Source of the DNA: Rhodanobacteraceae bacterium
GTDB taxonomy: Bacteria > Pseudomonadota > Gammaproteobacteria > Xanthomonadales > SZUA-5
Length of the DNA: 64,000 nucleotides
NCBI GenBank assembly: GCA_016717705.1
Contig: JADKFD010000001.1
Span: 1 to 64,000, forward strand
Direction: 5' to 3'
The notes beneath the pieces are model-generated. The model was not told the DNA's origin. It searched no databases and saw nothing but the letters and a program-made list of their open reading frames with translations. Below, in pieces: positions 1 to 10,247 of the stretch (positions within the stretch are counted from its first letter, which is position 1; each line of letters starts with the position of its first letter). A program made the position numbers and the translations under genes.

Positions 1-35
1 CGTTCACCGGGTGCTTGCCACTCGCTCGCCCGGAA

Positions 36-2433
36 TCAGAAGAAGCGGCTGTGCAAACGCAGGAACCAGGACGCGCCGTTCAGACCGAACTGCACGCTCT
101 CGTAGACGTGGCCGTTGTCGGTTTCGTCCGGATTCTGGCGTGTCGGCGTGCTGTCGAACACGTTGGCCATGCCGGCCGTCAGCTTGGTCGACTCGGTGAT
201 GCTGTAGGTCACGCTGAAGTCCGCCGACGCCTTGGCGTTGTAATGCTGGTTCGGCACCGGCGGACCGGAGAAGGTCCCCAGCGTCTGTTCGCCGAAGTAA
301 ATGAACTTGACGTTGGCATTCCACTTGTCGCGCGTCCAGTCGAAGCCGAGGATGCCCTTGCTTTCCGGCGAGCCGTTTTCGATGAACAGACGCTCGCGAT
401 CGCTCAGCAGCACATCTGCGCGTCCCACCAGCGCGGCCGGCGCGTGGATCGAGGTGACGTCGGTCTTGCCGTAGTTGAAGCCGAAGAAGGTGGTCAGTTC
501 GCCTTCCCACAACTGCGAATCCCACGACGCGGTGATGTCGATACCTTGGGTTTCGGTGTCGACCGCGTTGGTGAAGAACTGCGCTTCGCCGACATTGAGA
601 TCGGCCAGGATGTCGCCGATGTTCGGATCATCGGTGTTGAAGCGACCGACAGCACGATGCGATCATCGATATTGATCTGGTAGGCGTCGACGGTGATCGA
701 CAGGATGTCGGTTGCGCGCCAGGTGAAGCCGATGCCGCCGTTCAGCGAGGTTCTTCGGTCAGGTCCGGGAATACCGGGCCGCGCGCGATCTCGCCGCCGT
801 TGGGGGCGAGCAACACGTCGACCGGCTCACCGCTGATGAAGTCGGTGAAGGTGGACGAAAAGAAGCGCTGCTGCAGCGACGGTGCGCGAAAACCGCTCGA
901 CAGCGAGCCACGCAGCGTGAAGGTCTCGGTGGCCTTGAACGCCAGCGCGATCTTGCCGTCGAGGGTCGAGCCGAAATCACTGTAGTCCTCGAAACGCAGC
1001 GCGAGATCGGCGGTGGTGCGCTCGCTCGGCGTCATTTCGACATCGACATAGGCCGCGTAGTTGTCGCGGCTGCTGTCGGTCTCATCGCCAGGCTGGAAAC
1101 CCGGGAAGCCCTGGCTGCCGGCATTGCCGCCGCCGGGGCCATCGGCATCGATGTAGGAGCCCGGCCTCGCCGACGATCTCGTAGTTCTCGTCGCGATACT
1201 CGCCACCGAAAGCGATGTTGGTGCCGCCCCACAGGTCGTCGAAATAGCGGGTGAAATCGAGGTTGGTGGTGCTTTGGCGGAAGGAGAAACCACCCGCATC
1301 GAAGGCCGTGTTGCTGACCGCCGGGCGCTGATTCAACAACTCGAAGTTGGCGATCGACGCGTTCAGCGTGTTGCTGATGTCGTAGTACATCTCGTTGTAG
1401 CCGTAAGTGGTCGACAGATCGGCATTCCACTCGCCGACCAGCCAACGCCCACCGACGGTGGCGTAACGGTCTTCCAGATCGCCGTTGATGAACGGCACGA
1501 AGCCATCCGGGTACATCGCAAGCGAATTGCGCGAGGGTACGTCGTCGACGCCATCGCGGGCGAATGCGCCGGACGATGCGCGACGGTTCTGGATGCCGGC
1601 GGTGAAGTAAATGTCGGCGGTGTCGGTCACCGGAATTTCGCTGTTGATGTAGAGCGTTCCGCTTTCGACCGCGCTGTCGCCGATGGTGCGCGGATTGTCG
1701 TCCGGCTCGGAACGATCCGAACGGTCGCGATTGCCGTATTCGGCGGTGACCGAGAAGATGCCGCCATCGCCCATCTCGATGCCGCAGTAGCCGCTGTACA
1801 ACTGGTTCTCGCCGTCGCCTTCGGTGTATTCACCGTAGCCGAGGACGGTCTCGCAGCCCTTGTCGCGCTTCATCGCGATGTTCATCACGCCGGCGATGGC
1901 ATCCGAACCATACTGGGCCGAAGCGCCGTCACGCAGGATTTCGACGCGATCGATCGCCAGCACCGGAATGGTGTTGAGGTCGGTGCCGGTGTTGCCGCGG
2001 TTGCGCGCGCCGAACAGATTCACCAGCGAGGTGGTGTGGCGACGCTTGCCATTGATCAGCACCAGGGTCTGATCCGAGCCCAGGTTGCGCAGCGAGGCGC
2101 CATCGACCAGGTCGGCGCCGTCGGCGCCAGTCTGGCGCGTCGAATTGAAGGACGGCACGACGAATTGCAGCGACTGCGCCAGATCGAACTGGGCGCTGCG
2201 CTCGGCGACTTCCTGCATCGAAATCACGTCGACCGGCACCGGCGATTCGATGTCCGACCCGCCAATGCGGCGCGAGCCGACCACGGTCATCTGATCGAGC
2301 ACCTTGGCTTCCTCGGCGCTCGGGAATCGTCCGCCGTCGCAGCGGCATCCTGAGCCATCGCGGACTGCCAGCCACCACCCAAACCCACTGCAGTAGCCGC
2401 CGCCAGGGCCAGCCAAAGTCGCGAACGCTGCAT
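36..2433 (-). CDS. TonB-dependent outer-membrane receptor, interrupted by four frameshifts
   Basis: This is an outer-membrane TonB-dependent receptor of about 800 residues. ATG at 2433 opens a signal peptide ending AMAQ and is preceded by a GAGG ribosome site. The plug domain follows with LVLINGKRRHT and EILRDGASAQYGSDAIAGV, then a long beta-barrel ending in Phe (HSRFF), as outer-membrane proteins usually do. The frame breaks near 2330, 1160, 748 and 652. At each point the expected protein resumes in another frame after a one-base change; for example TEE is followed by TSLNGG, and LSG by RFNTDD. Such clean breaks favour sequencing indels or a very recent pseudogene. The substrate cannot be read from the sequence. 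Plug sequences of this kind are common in xanthomonad receptors for iron complexes or plant-derived sugars. Confidence 0.85.
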
Positions 2434-2582
2434 GGTTCTCACCTCGCACAAAGAAAGAGTGCGCGTAGATTAACCGTTAAAGTTCCGTTTCGGGAGGAAG
2501 GCGGGGGGGCGGCGGAGAAGATCGGCTGGGGGCTGCGTGTAGGAGCAAGACCCGGCAGACGCGAAGCCCCGGGCTTGTTGTT

Positions 2583-2602
2583 GGAGCGCGCTTGCGCGCG
2601 AT
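2583..2602. repeat. Single REP-like palindrome
   Basis: GGAGCGCGCTTGCGCGCGAT is one unpaired copy of the palindrome that occurs as doublets elsewhere in the window (3302, 15818, 19511, 23843, 30338). It lies in the 270-base gap between slyD and the TonB receptor; I see no gene in that gap. Confidence 0.7.
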
Positions 2603-2675
2603 ACGGTCAGCGCCAGTCGTTTTCGCGCGCAGCGCGCCTAAAGTTTTCCGCAGGCTAGCCGCAGCGCGGGTTTTA

Positions 2676-2703
2676 CTACCACTCACGCTCACCACTCACC
2701 GCT
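2676..2703. repeat. Heptamer repeat of the TGAGTGG class after slyD
   Basis: Read on the minus strand, imperfect copies of TGAGTGG follow the slyD stop codon directly and end in TAGTAAAACCC. The same TGAGTGG class recurs at 3241, 3389 and 63446. Confidence 0.7.
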
Positions 2704-2704
2704 G

Positions 2705-3189
2705 TCAATGGTGGTGCCCACCGTCGCCATGCACATGGCCGTGCGACAGTTCTTCCTCGGAAGCGTCGCGCACCTCGACGATCTCGATGTCGAAGTTGAG
2801 ATCCTTGCCGGCCATCGGGTGGTTCAAGTCGACATCGACCACGCTCATGCCGACCTTCAGCACGGTGACCGGGCGCGGGCCCTGCTGGGTCTGCAGCATC
2901 ACGGTCACGCCCGGGTGCAGCGCGACCTGGGTCGGAAAGTACTTCTTCGGCACACGCTGGGTCAGCGCCTCGTTGCGCTCGCCATAGGCCTGCGCGGCGG
3001 CACGACGACTTCGAAACGCTCACCGACGGCCTTGCCGACCAGCGCCTTCTCCAGGCCGGGGATGATGTTGCCGGCGCCGATCAGCGCAGCAATCGGCTCG
3101 CCACCCTCGTGCGACGACTCCATCGGCGGCTGGCCGACTTCGGCGACGCTGTAGTGGAAACGGATGACTTGCTGCGGGGCGTCGCTCAT
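2705..3189 (-). CDS. slyD: FKBP-type peptidyl-prolyl isomerase, SlyD-like, one frameshift
   Basis: This is a cytoplasmic FKBP-fold prolyl isomerase and folding chaperone of about 161 residues. ATG at 3189 begins MSDAPQQVIRFHYSVAE. The FKBP core contains GAGNIIPGLEKALVGKAVGE and, after the break, MAGKDLNFDIEIVEV. The C-terminus is His-rich (GHVHGDGGHHH), resembling the metal-binding tail of SlyD. The frame shifts near 2993-3001: VVVPP should continue AQAYGERNEAL, which needs one more base in a G/C run. A sequencing deletion is likely. The gene lies downstream of ntrC in the same direction, with repeats between them. FKBP identity is certain; the exact symbol rests on the tail. Confidence 0.9.
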
Positions 3190-3240
3190 GGGGTGGGGTC
3201 CGGCGGGAAACTTGGGGGCGCGTAGGCTAGCCTGAAAGCG

Positions 3241-3268
3241 GTAAGTGGTGAGTGGTAAGTGGTGAGTA
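3241..3268. repeat. Heptamer tandem repeat (GTGAGTG/GTAAGTG)
   Basis: Four near-identical 7-bp units, GTAAGTG GTGAGTG GTAAGTG GTGAGTA, are followed by AAAACCGGC. The array lies upstream of slyD, between it and the REP doublet. It is the same class as the arrays at 2676, 3389 and 63446. Confidence 0.8.
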
Positions 3269-3301
3269 AAACCGGCGTGCCGGATCATCTGCGGGCCTGT
3301 T

Positions 3302-3360
3302 GAGGCGCGCTTGCGCGCGAAAGGGCCCGCGGCCTTTCGCGCGCAAGCGCGTCTCCTACA
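3302..3360. repeat. REP-like palindrome doublet
   Basis: GAGGCGCGCTTGCGCGCGAA at 3302 is mirrored by TTTCGCGCGCAAGCGCGTCT ending near 3354, giving two head-to-head palindromes about 10 bases apart. It sits between ntrC and slyD. Confidence 0.8.
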
Positions 3361-3388
3361 CGGCCAGGAAACCTTCGGCCGCCGGGTT

Positions 3389-3413
3389 TTACTCACTACT
3401 CACCACTCACTAT

Positions 3414-3416
<3 letters not shown>
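3389..3416. repeat. Heptamer repeat running into the ntrC stop codon
   Basis: On the minus strand the ntrC stop TGA (3416-3414) is the first unit of TGAATAG TGAGTGG TGAGTAG TGAGTAA, followed by AACCCGGC. The stop codon is therefore part of the tandem array. Confidence 0.8.
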
Positions 3417-4816
<1,400 letters not shown>

Positions 4817-4820
<4 letters not shown>

Positions 4821-5947
4821 GGCGTCACCGGAATCAGCAAGCTGAAGGTGGTCGCGCCCGGCCGGCTGACAAAGGCCAGCGTGCCGCCATGTTCGCGGGC
4901 AATCGCCAGCGCCACCGGCAACCCGAGGCCGGTGCCTTCATCGCGCCCGGTGACGAAGGGCAGGAACAGGCTCTCACGCAGGTTTTCCGGCACGCCCGGC
5001 CCGTCGTCGCAGACATCGATCTTCAGCGCCAGACGGCAGCTCTTGTCGCCGATACGCGCACGGCGCTCGGCGCGGGTGCGCAAGCGAATGGTGTGCGCGC
5101 CCGATTGCAGCGCGTTGCGGGCGAGATTCAGCAGCGCCTGGGTCAGACGATCCGGATGGCCATCGATGTCGGGCAGGCTGGGATCGTAGTCGCGCAGCAC
5201 CTCGACCCGACCACCGGCCTCGGCGCCGATCAGCGTGCGCACCCGCTCCAGCACTTCGTGCACGTTGAAGCTCTGCCCGGCGGTGGCCACATCCGGGCGC
5301 TGCAGCAAACGATCGACCAGACGCCGGATGCGGTCGGCCTCGGCGCGGATCACCTGCGTGTATTCCTTGAGCGCCTTGTTCGGCAGCTCGCGCTCCAGCA
5401 ATTGCGCTGCGCCGTGCAAGCCGGCCAGCGGGTTCTTGATTTCGTGCGCCAATGCGCGCGCCATCTGTTCGGCGGCCGGTTCCGGCGTTGACACCACGCC
5501 CTCGCCGAGGTCCTGATCGTGCTCCGCCAGCGCGTGGAATTCGAGCACCACCATCGCCTCGCCGCGCCATTGCACCGGGGTCAGCGCGACATCGTAGCGG
5601 CGCGGCGTTTCTCGTTTGAGTTCCAGCAGCAGGCGCCGGGCAACGATGCGCTCGCGCTGTTCGATGACCCGCCTGGCCAGCTGCGGCAACTGGCTGTCGC
5701 CGATCGCCAGGTCAGCCACGCTGGCGCCGACCACACGGCGCTCGCAATAGGTCTCGATCAGCGCGCCGTTGGCATGCACCACGCGCTGCTGGCGATCGAC
5801 GATCGCCAGCGGCGTGCTCAACTGATCGAGCAGCGCATCCGCGTCCGCGGATGCGCTGCCCGAAGGCGACGGTGACGTGCGCGGCGTGGCGGCGGTCAGG
5901 CCGACCACACCGCGGGCCAGAGCACGTACCAGTCGTGTCGCGGGCAC
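4817..5947 (-). CDS. ntrB: Nitrogen regulation histidine kinase NtrB
   Basis: NtrB (376 residues) is a cytoplasmic sensor kinase/phosphatase that reads nitrogen status through PII and controls NtrC phosphorylation. A PAS-like region spans about 40-150. The H-box is ALAHEIKNPLAGLHG near residue 190, and the ATPase domain has CDDGPGVPENLRESLFLPF and GTGLGLPVA. No membrane segment is seen, as expected. The chosen start is a GTG at 5947, 13 bases after glnA. The first 38 residues (Ala/Ser/Pro-rich) are longer than usual, so a later start is possible. It belongs to the glnA-ntrB-ntrC operon. Confidence 0.95.
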
Positions 5948-5960
5948 CGTCCTGGCGCCA

Positions 5961-7370
5961 TCAGGCCGAGAAGTACTGCAGGATCTCGACCGGATGCGTG
6001 CGCATCCGCAGCTCGGTGACTTCCTTCATCTTCAGATCGATGTAGCCGTCGATGAAGTCGTCGCTCATCACGCCGCCGGCCTTGAGGAACTCACGATCGG
6101 CGTCGAGCGCTTCCAGCGCCTGGTCGAGCGAATGGCACACGGTCGGGATCAACTTCTCTTCTTCCGGCGGCAAGTCATACAGATCCTTGTCCGACGGCGC
6201 GCCCGGATCGAGCTTGTTCTTGATGCCATCGAGGCCGGCCATCATCAGCGCGGTGAAGGTCAGGTAGCCGGAGTTGATCGCATCCGGGAAGCGCACTTCG
6301 ATGCGCCGCGCCTTCGGGTTGGACACCCACGGAATGCGGCAGGAAGCCGAACGGTTGCGCGCCGAGTAGGCCAGCAGCACCGGCGCCTCGAAGCCCGGCA
6401 CCAGGCGCTTGTAGCTGTTGGTGCCCGAATTGGTGAAGGCATTGACCGCACGCGCATGCTTGAACACGCCGGCGATGTAGTGCAGCGCCATCTTCGACAG
6501 GCCGCCGTACTCGTTGCCGCTGAACAGGTTCTTGCCGCCCTTGGCGATCGACTGGTGCACGTGCATGCCGCTGCCGTTGTCGCCGACCAGCGGCTTGGGC
6601 ATGAAGGTGGCGGTGTGACCGTGCTGATGCGCGATGTTCTTGACCACGTATTTCAGGGTCAGCAGTTCATCGGCCTTCTTGACCAGCGTGTTGAAGCGCG
6701 TACCGATCTCGCTCTGGCCGCCGGTGGCGACTTCGGAGTGATGCACTTCGACCGGAATCCCCAAGGCTTCGAGGGTCAGGCACATGGCCGAACGGATGTC
6801 CTGGAAGGCGTCCACCGGGCCGGTCGGGAAGTAACCCCCCTTGACGCCCGGACGGTGGCCGGTATTGCCATGCTCGTAGGACTTGCCGCTGTTCCAGGCG
6901 CCCTGCTCGGACTCGATCTCGTAGAAATTGCCGTTGATCGACACGCTCGAACGCACGCTGTCGAAGATGAAGAACTCCGGCTCCGGGCCGAAGAACGCGG
7001 TATCGCCCACGCCGCTGGCCTTCAGATAGGCTTCGGCGCGCTTGGCGATGCCACGCGGGCAACGGCCATAGGGCTGCATGGTCGACGGCTCGAGCACATC
7101 GCAACGCAGCACCAGCGTCGATTCCTCGGCGAAGGGATCGACGAACACCGTGGACGCGTCCGGAAGGAGCACCATGTCGGATTCGTTGATGCCCTTCCAG
7201 CCGGCGATCGACGAACCGTCGAACATCTTGCCGTCCTCGAACACCGAGTCGTCGAGCGTGCTGGCGGGAATGGACAGGTGCTGTTCGCGACCGCTCATGT
7301 CGGCGAAGCGCAGATCGGCGAACTTGACGCCGTTGTCCTTGATGATTTTCTTGACTTTGTCGATCGACAT
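5961..7370 (-). CDS. glnA: Type I glutamine synthetase
   Basis: GlnA (469 residues) condenses glutamate and ammonia to glutamine with ATP. The sequence shows MFDGSSIAGWKGINESDM near the N-terminus, the metal/ATP motif FFGPEPEFFIFD, GSGMHVHQS and the NRSASCRIP region. Tyr in SDKDLYDLPPEE is the adenylylation site that defines the GlnE-regulated type I-beta enzymes. ATG at 7370 follows a GGAGG ribosome site. It is first in an operon with ntrB and ntrC and is preceded by a consensus sigma54 promoter (7415-7430) and two NtrC boxes. The product therefore feeds the pathway that regulates its own transcription. The gene is intact. Confidence 0.98.
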   Translation of the reverse strand: MSIDKVKKIIKDNGVKFADLRFADMSGREQHLSIPASTLDDSVFEDGKMFDGSSIAGWKGINESDMVLLPDASTVFVDPFAEESTLVLRCDVLEPSTMQPYGRCPRGIAKRAEAYLKASGVGDTAFFGPEPEFFIFDSVRSSVSINGNFYEIESEQGAWNSGKSYEHGNTGHRPGVKGGYFPTGPVDAFQDIRSAMCLTLEALGIPVEVHHSEVATGGQSEIGTRFNTLVKKADELLTLKYVVKNIAHQHGHTATFMPKPLVGDNGSGMHVHQSIAKGGKNLFSGNEYGGLSKMALHYIAGVFKHARAVNAFTNSGTNSYKRLVPGFEAPVLLAYSARNRSASCRIPWVSNPKARRIEVRFPDAINSGYLTFTALMMAGLDGIKNKLDPGAPSDKDLYDLPPEEEKLIPTVCHSLDQALEALDADREFLKAGGVMSDDFIDGYIDLKMKEVTELRMRTHPVEILQYFSA

Positions 7371-7414
7371 CGGGGGCCTCCAGGGGAGAATGTGAGGGAA
7401 TGCGGGAGTTGCTC

Positions 7415-7430
7415 AGCAATCGTTGTGCCA
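7415..7430 (-). promoter_or_regulatory. Sigma54 (-24/-12) promoter of glnA
   Basis: On the minus strand the sequence reads TGGCAC, five bases, TTGCT, an exact match to the sigma54 consensus. Placing GG at -25/-24 and GC at -13/-12 puts the start of transcription near 7404, 34 bases before the glnA ATG. Confidence 0.92.
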
Positions 7431-7471
7431 CGCACAAAAACGCGGAGAATCAAGGATGCGACGCGCTTGCG

Positions 7472-7488
7472 CGCATCATGACGGTGCA
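7472..7488 (-). promoter_or_regulatory. NtrC-binding site, proximal and weaker
   Basis: CGCATC, five bases, GGTGCA. One half-site matches the NtrC consensus TGCACC-N5-GGTGCA perfectly; the other matches at four of six positions. It is centred about 76 bases upstream of the inferred glnA start and 31 bases, three helical turns, from the distal site. Confidence 0.6.
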
Positions 7489-7502
7489 GCATATCGAGCA
7501 GT

Positions 7503-7519
7503 TGCACCAGTATGGTGCG
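7503..7519 (-). promoter_or_regulatory. NtrC-binding site, distal and strong
   Basis: TGCACC, AGTAT, GGTGCG matches the palindromic NtrC consensus at all but one base. It is centred about 107 bases upstream of the inferred glnA start. In Escherichia coli the two strong glnA sites are similarly about 32 bases apart. The remaining 200 bases up to rsmG hold no other feature I can support. Confidence 0.85.
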
Positions 7520-7726
7520 AATGCTGCCGCGATGCCATCGCGACTTGGGTCGAGTGCCCGATCGCGGTGACCGGATGAGGCCGTGTTGGTTGTCGGTGTT
7601 GGCGCTGGAACGCGCAAGAATGTCGCAGTCGCAGCTCGGGTTGGCCCGCCAGGACGGCGGGACCCAAGAACCATCCCCGTCACGTCGTCCCTGCGCGCTG
7701 ACGTGACCTACCCAAATGACGAGCCC

Positions 7727-8386
7727 ATGTCCGCACCTACCCCAGCAAGCAGTATCCCCAACAGCTGGCGTGATCGCCTGGGCACCGGTCTGGCGCAACT
7801 GCACCTCACGCTCGACCCTGGCGTGCAACAGCGCCTGCTCGAATACATCGCCCTGCTGCTGCAATGGAACGCGGCTTTCAACCTGACCGCGGTGCGCGAG
7901 CCGCTGGCGATGATCGATCGCCACTTGATCGATTCGCTGGCCGTGTTGCCGTTCGTCCCGGGACCCGATCTTGCCGATATCGGCACCGGCCCCGGCATTC
8001 CCGGCCTGGTGCTGGCGCTGGCGCGACCCTTCGAGCGCGTCTGGCTGGTCGACAGCAATGGCAAGAAGGCGCGCTTCATGCGCGAGTGCCTGCGCCAGCT
8101 GGCGCCGCCCGGCGTCAGCGTGCACGAGCAACGCGCACAAGCGCTGCCCGCCGGGGCCGACTTTTCGCAGGTGATCTCTCGCGCCTACACCGAACTGGCC
8201 GATTTCGTCGCCAGCACGCGCCAGATCATCGCCGCCGACGGCCGCTGGCTGGCCATGAAGGGCAAGCGGCCAGATGCGGAGCTCGCGCGCCTGCCGGCCG
8301 ATATCGTCATCGAGGCCATCCATCGCCTCGACGTACCGGGCGCGGATGGCGAGCGGCACCTGGTGGTGATGAGTAGCTCGGGCTAA
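7727..8386 (+). CDS. rsmG: 16S rRNA (guanine527-N7)-methyltransferase RsmG
   Basis: RsmG (219 residues; formerly GidB) methylates N7 of G527 in 16S rRNA using S-adenosylmethionine. The fold is a class I methyltransferase with LADIGTGPGIPGLVLAL as the SAM-binding loop, LVDSNGKKARFMREC after it, and VISRAYTELADFV and WLAMKGKRPDAEL toward the end. ATG at 7727 gives the family's usual length; an in-frame extension upstream has no homologous look. The gene is transcribed away from glnA. The common neighbours gidA and parA are not seen here. Confidence 0.95.
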   Translation: MSAPTPASSIPNSWRDRLGTGLAQLHLTLDPGVQQRLLEYIALLLQWNAAFNLTAVREPLAMIDRHLIDSLAVLPFVPGPDLADIGTGPGIPGLVLALARPFERVWLVDSNGKKARFMRECLRQLAPPGVSVHEQRAQALPAGADFSQVISRAYTELADFVASTRQIIAADGRWLAMKGKRPDAELARLPADIVIEAIHRLDVPGADGERHLVVMSSSG

Positions 8387-8397
8387 GGCCGCAGGCC

Positions 8398-8443
8398 GCC
8401 CGCAACGACGAATGCAGGTCGCGTTGCCCGCGTTGCGGGCTAC
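8398..8443. repeat. Inverted repeat after rsmG, REP-like or terminator
   Basis: GCCCGCAACG at 8398 and CGTTGCGGGC at 8431 form 10-base arms. The downstream arm continues as GCGGGCTACG, a form typical of dispersed proteobacterial repeats. No T-run follows, so an intrinsic terminator is unproven. Confidence 0.55.
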
Positions 8444-8588
8444 GTAACCAAGGGCGCGCGACGGTCGCGCAGGCCGAAAAGCGCGGCCAACCTGTCCTCC
8501 TGCCCTGCGTCGCGCAAGGCTTGACCGCCATCAAGGGCGGTTTCGCGGCGCGCGCTAGCCTGTGCGAGCTGGCCTCAGGAGGCGCGCC

Positions 8589-9035
8589 GTGTACGCACAT
8601 ATTCTGGTTCCCCATGATGGGACACGACTGTCCGAGTCGGCGCTCGCCCATGCCGTGCACTTGGCGAAGGTGATTTCAGCACGCATCAGCGTGCTGCATG
8701 TGGTGACCGATTTCGTCGGCGATGCGTCGATGGAGGTGCCGTTGCTGGCGACCACTGGCCGCGAGGCCTTCCAGCAGCGATCGATCGGCGAGGCCGAAGC
8801 GATCCTCGCCAGCGCGGCACGCATCGGTGCCGCCCACGGCGTGACGATCGAAGGCCACTTCCTGTTCGCTGCCGACCCCTACAAGGCCATCGTCGATGAA
8901 GCGCAGCGGCGCGGCTGCGATCTGATTGTCATGGCCTCGCACGGACGGCGCGGCCTGGAGTCGCTGCTGATCGGCAGCGAAACGCAGAAAGTCCTGACCC
9001 ATTGCCGCATCCCGGTGCTGGTCGTCCGCAACTGA
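8589..9035 (+). CDS. Universal stress protein, UspA family
   Basis: A single-domain UspA-fold protein of 148 residues, presumably cytoplasmic and nucleotide-binding. It opens MYAHILVPHDGTRLSESALAH and ends DLIVMASHGRRGLESLLIGS, then VLTHCRIPVLVVRN. The G-2x-G-9x-G(S/T) ATP-binding pattern is recognisable in HGRRGLESLLIGSETQ. The start is the GTG at 8589 because a perfect AGGAGG lies at 8577-8582, six bases upstream. An upstream in-frame Met has no ribosome site and adds residues foreign to the family. It starts a plus-strand run with the DksA-like gene, 13 bases downstream. The role is stress survival in general; no specific partner can be named. Confidence 0.93.
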   Translation: MYAHILVPHDGTRLSESALAHAVHLAKVISARISVLHVVTDFVGDASMEVPLLATTGREAFQQRSIGEAEAILASAARIGAAHGVTIEGHFLFAADPYKAIVDEAQRRGCDLIVMASHGRRGLESLLIGSETQKVLTHCRIPVLVVRN

Positions 9036-9048
9036 GCGAAGCCCGACG

Positions 9049-9447
9049 ATGAAACACTTGACTCCGATGCAACTTGGCGTCTTGCGCGATCTACTGCTGG
9101 CCCGTGAGAGCAAACTCGCGGCTGAGATCGAGACGGCGTTGGCGCGGGCGCAGGGTCATCAGAGCGCAGGTCGCGAAATCGACCCTGGCGTCGATGACCT
9201 CGATACCGCACTCGGCTTTGCCGAGGCGCTGCGCGACCAGGGCGAACTCAATGCCGTGCGTGCCGCGCTTGGACGCATGGATCGCGGCACCTATGGCCGT
9301 TGCCTGAGTTGCGGCGTTGCCATTCCCATCGAACGCCTGCGCGTGCAGGCCGATGCCGGCCTTTGCCTTGTCTGCCAGACTCGTACCGAAGCGCACGCTG
9401 CTCATGGGCCGATGGCACCCCGTGGCGCTTCCGTGCGACGGTCATAA
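9049..9447 (+). CDS. DksA/TraR-family C4 zinc-finger protein
   Basis: This 132-residue protein has an N-terminal helical hairpin and a C-terminal zinc finger: CLSC, 17 residues, CLVC, the spacing of classical DksA. It also has the acidic stretch DPGVDDLDTALGFAEA where DksA carries its coiled-coil tip. It is shorter than standard DksA (about 150). It is more like the accessory DksA-like proteins that sit next to stress genes than the housekeeping copy. A role binding RNA polymerase in the secondary channel is inferred from the family. It is probably co-transcribed with the upstream universal stress protein. Confidence 0.88.
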   Translation: MKHLTPMQLGVLRDLLLARESKLAAEIETALARAQGHQSAGREIDPGVDDLDTALGFAEALRDQGELNAVRAALGRMDRGTYGRCLSCGVAIPIERLRVQADAGLCLVCQTRTEAHAAHGPMAPRGASVRRS

Positions 9448-9535
9448 TCGCACCTGGGAGCTCGAACACGTCGTGCGGCAGCGCTCGGTTTGGGGTTGCA
9501 CAGCCTCGTGAGTCCCGCAAGGTTGCAGAATCTGC

Positions 9536-10246
9536 ATGAATCAAGCCGCCGAGATCTTGATTGTCGACGATGAAGCCGATATCAGGCAGCTATTGCGGAT
9601 TTACCTCGGCGCCCAGGGTTTTCGCGTCAGCGAAGCCGACACCGGGGCGGCGGCACGTCGGTCGCTGGAGCGGCAGCGTCCGGATCTGGCACTGGTCGAC
9701 CTTGGCCTGCCTGACGAAGATGGTCTGTCGCTGATCCGCAACCTGCGCGAACGTTACCAGCTGCCGATCATCATCCTGACCGGCCGCGGCGAAACCATCG
9801 ACAAGATCGTGGGCCTGGAACTGGGCGCCGACGACTACGTCACCAAGCCTTTCGACCTGCGCGAACTGCTGGCGCGCATCAAGAGCGTGCTGCGCCGCAG
9901 CGAAGCCCCGCTGCGTGATCCGGGCGAGGTCGACACGCTGCGTTTCGCCGGCTTCGAACTGCGTTTGAAGGAGCACCGGCTGTGCGACGCCAGCGGCAGC
10001 GAAATCCCGTTGACCCACGGCGAATTCAAGCTGCTGGCGGCGCTGGCACGCAATGCGCAGAAGACCCTGTCGCGCGACGCCATCCTCGATCTGACCCATG
10101 GCCGCGAGGCCGGTCCCTACGATCGCACCGTGGACATGCAGATCACCCGACTGCGGCGCAAGCTCGGCGAAGATCCCAAGCTGCCCAGCGTCATTCGTTC
10201 GGTGCGCGGTGTGGGCTACATGCTGGCGTGCCCGGTGGAGTCCTGA
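9536..10246 (+). CDS. OmpR-family two-component response regulator
   Basis: A DNA-binding regulator of 236 residues. The receiver (about 7-120) has ILIVDDEADIR, the phosphoacceptor Asp in LALVDLGLPDEDG, and Lys in YVTKPFDLREL. The winged-helix domain (about 140-232) has LTHGEFKLLAALA and RTVDMQITRLRRKLGEDP, then IRSVRGVGYML. It is followed after one base by the hybrid histidine kinase, the likely cognate sensor. Residues such as TGRGETIDKIVGLELGADDY resemble TorR/OmpR relatives. The signal and target genes are unknown. Confidence 0.95.
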   Translation: MNQAAEILIVDDEADIRQLLRIYLGAQGFRVSEADTGAAARRSLERQRPDLALVDLGLPDEDGLSLIRNLRERYQLPIIILTGRGETIDKIVGLELGADDYVTKPFDLRELLARIKSVLRRSEAPLRDPGEVDTLRFAGFELRLKEHRLCDASGSEIPLTHGEFKLLAALARNAQKTLSRDAILDLTHGREAGPYDRTVDMQITRLRRKLGEDPKLPSVIRSVRGVGYMLACPVES

Positions 10247-10247
10247 C

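Noticed and set aside
8387..8560. Small gene between rsmG and the stress protein
   Set aside because: Only repeat-like sequence and shadow frames without ribosome sites.
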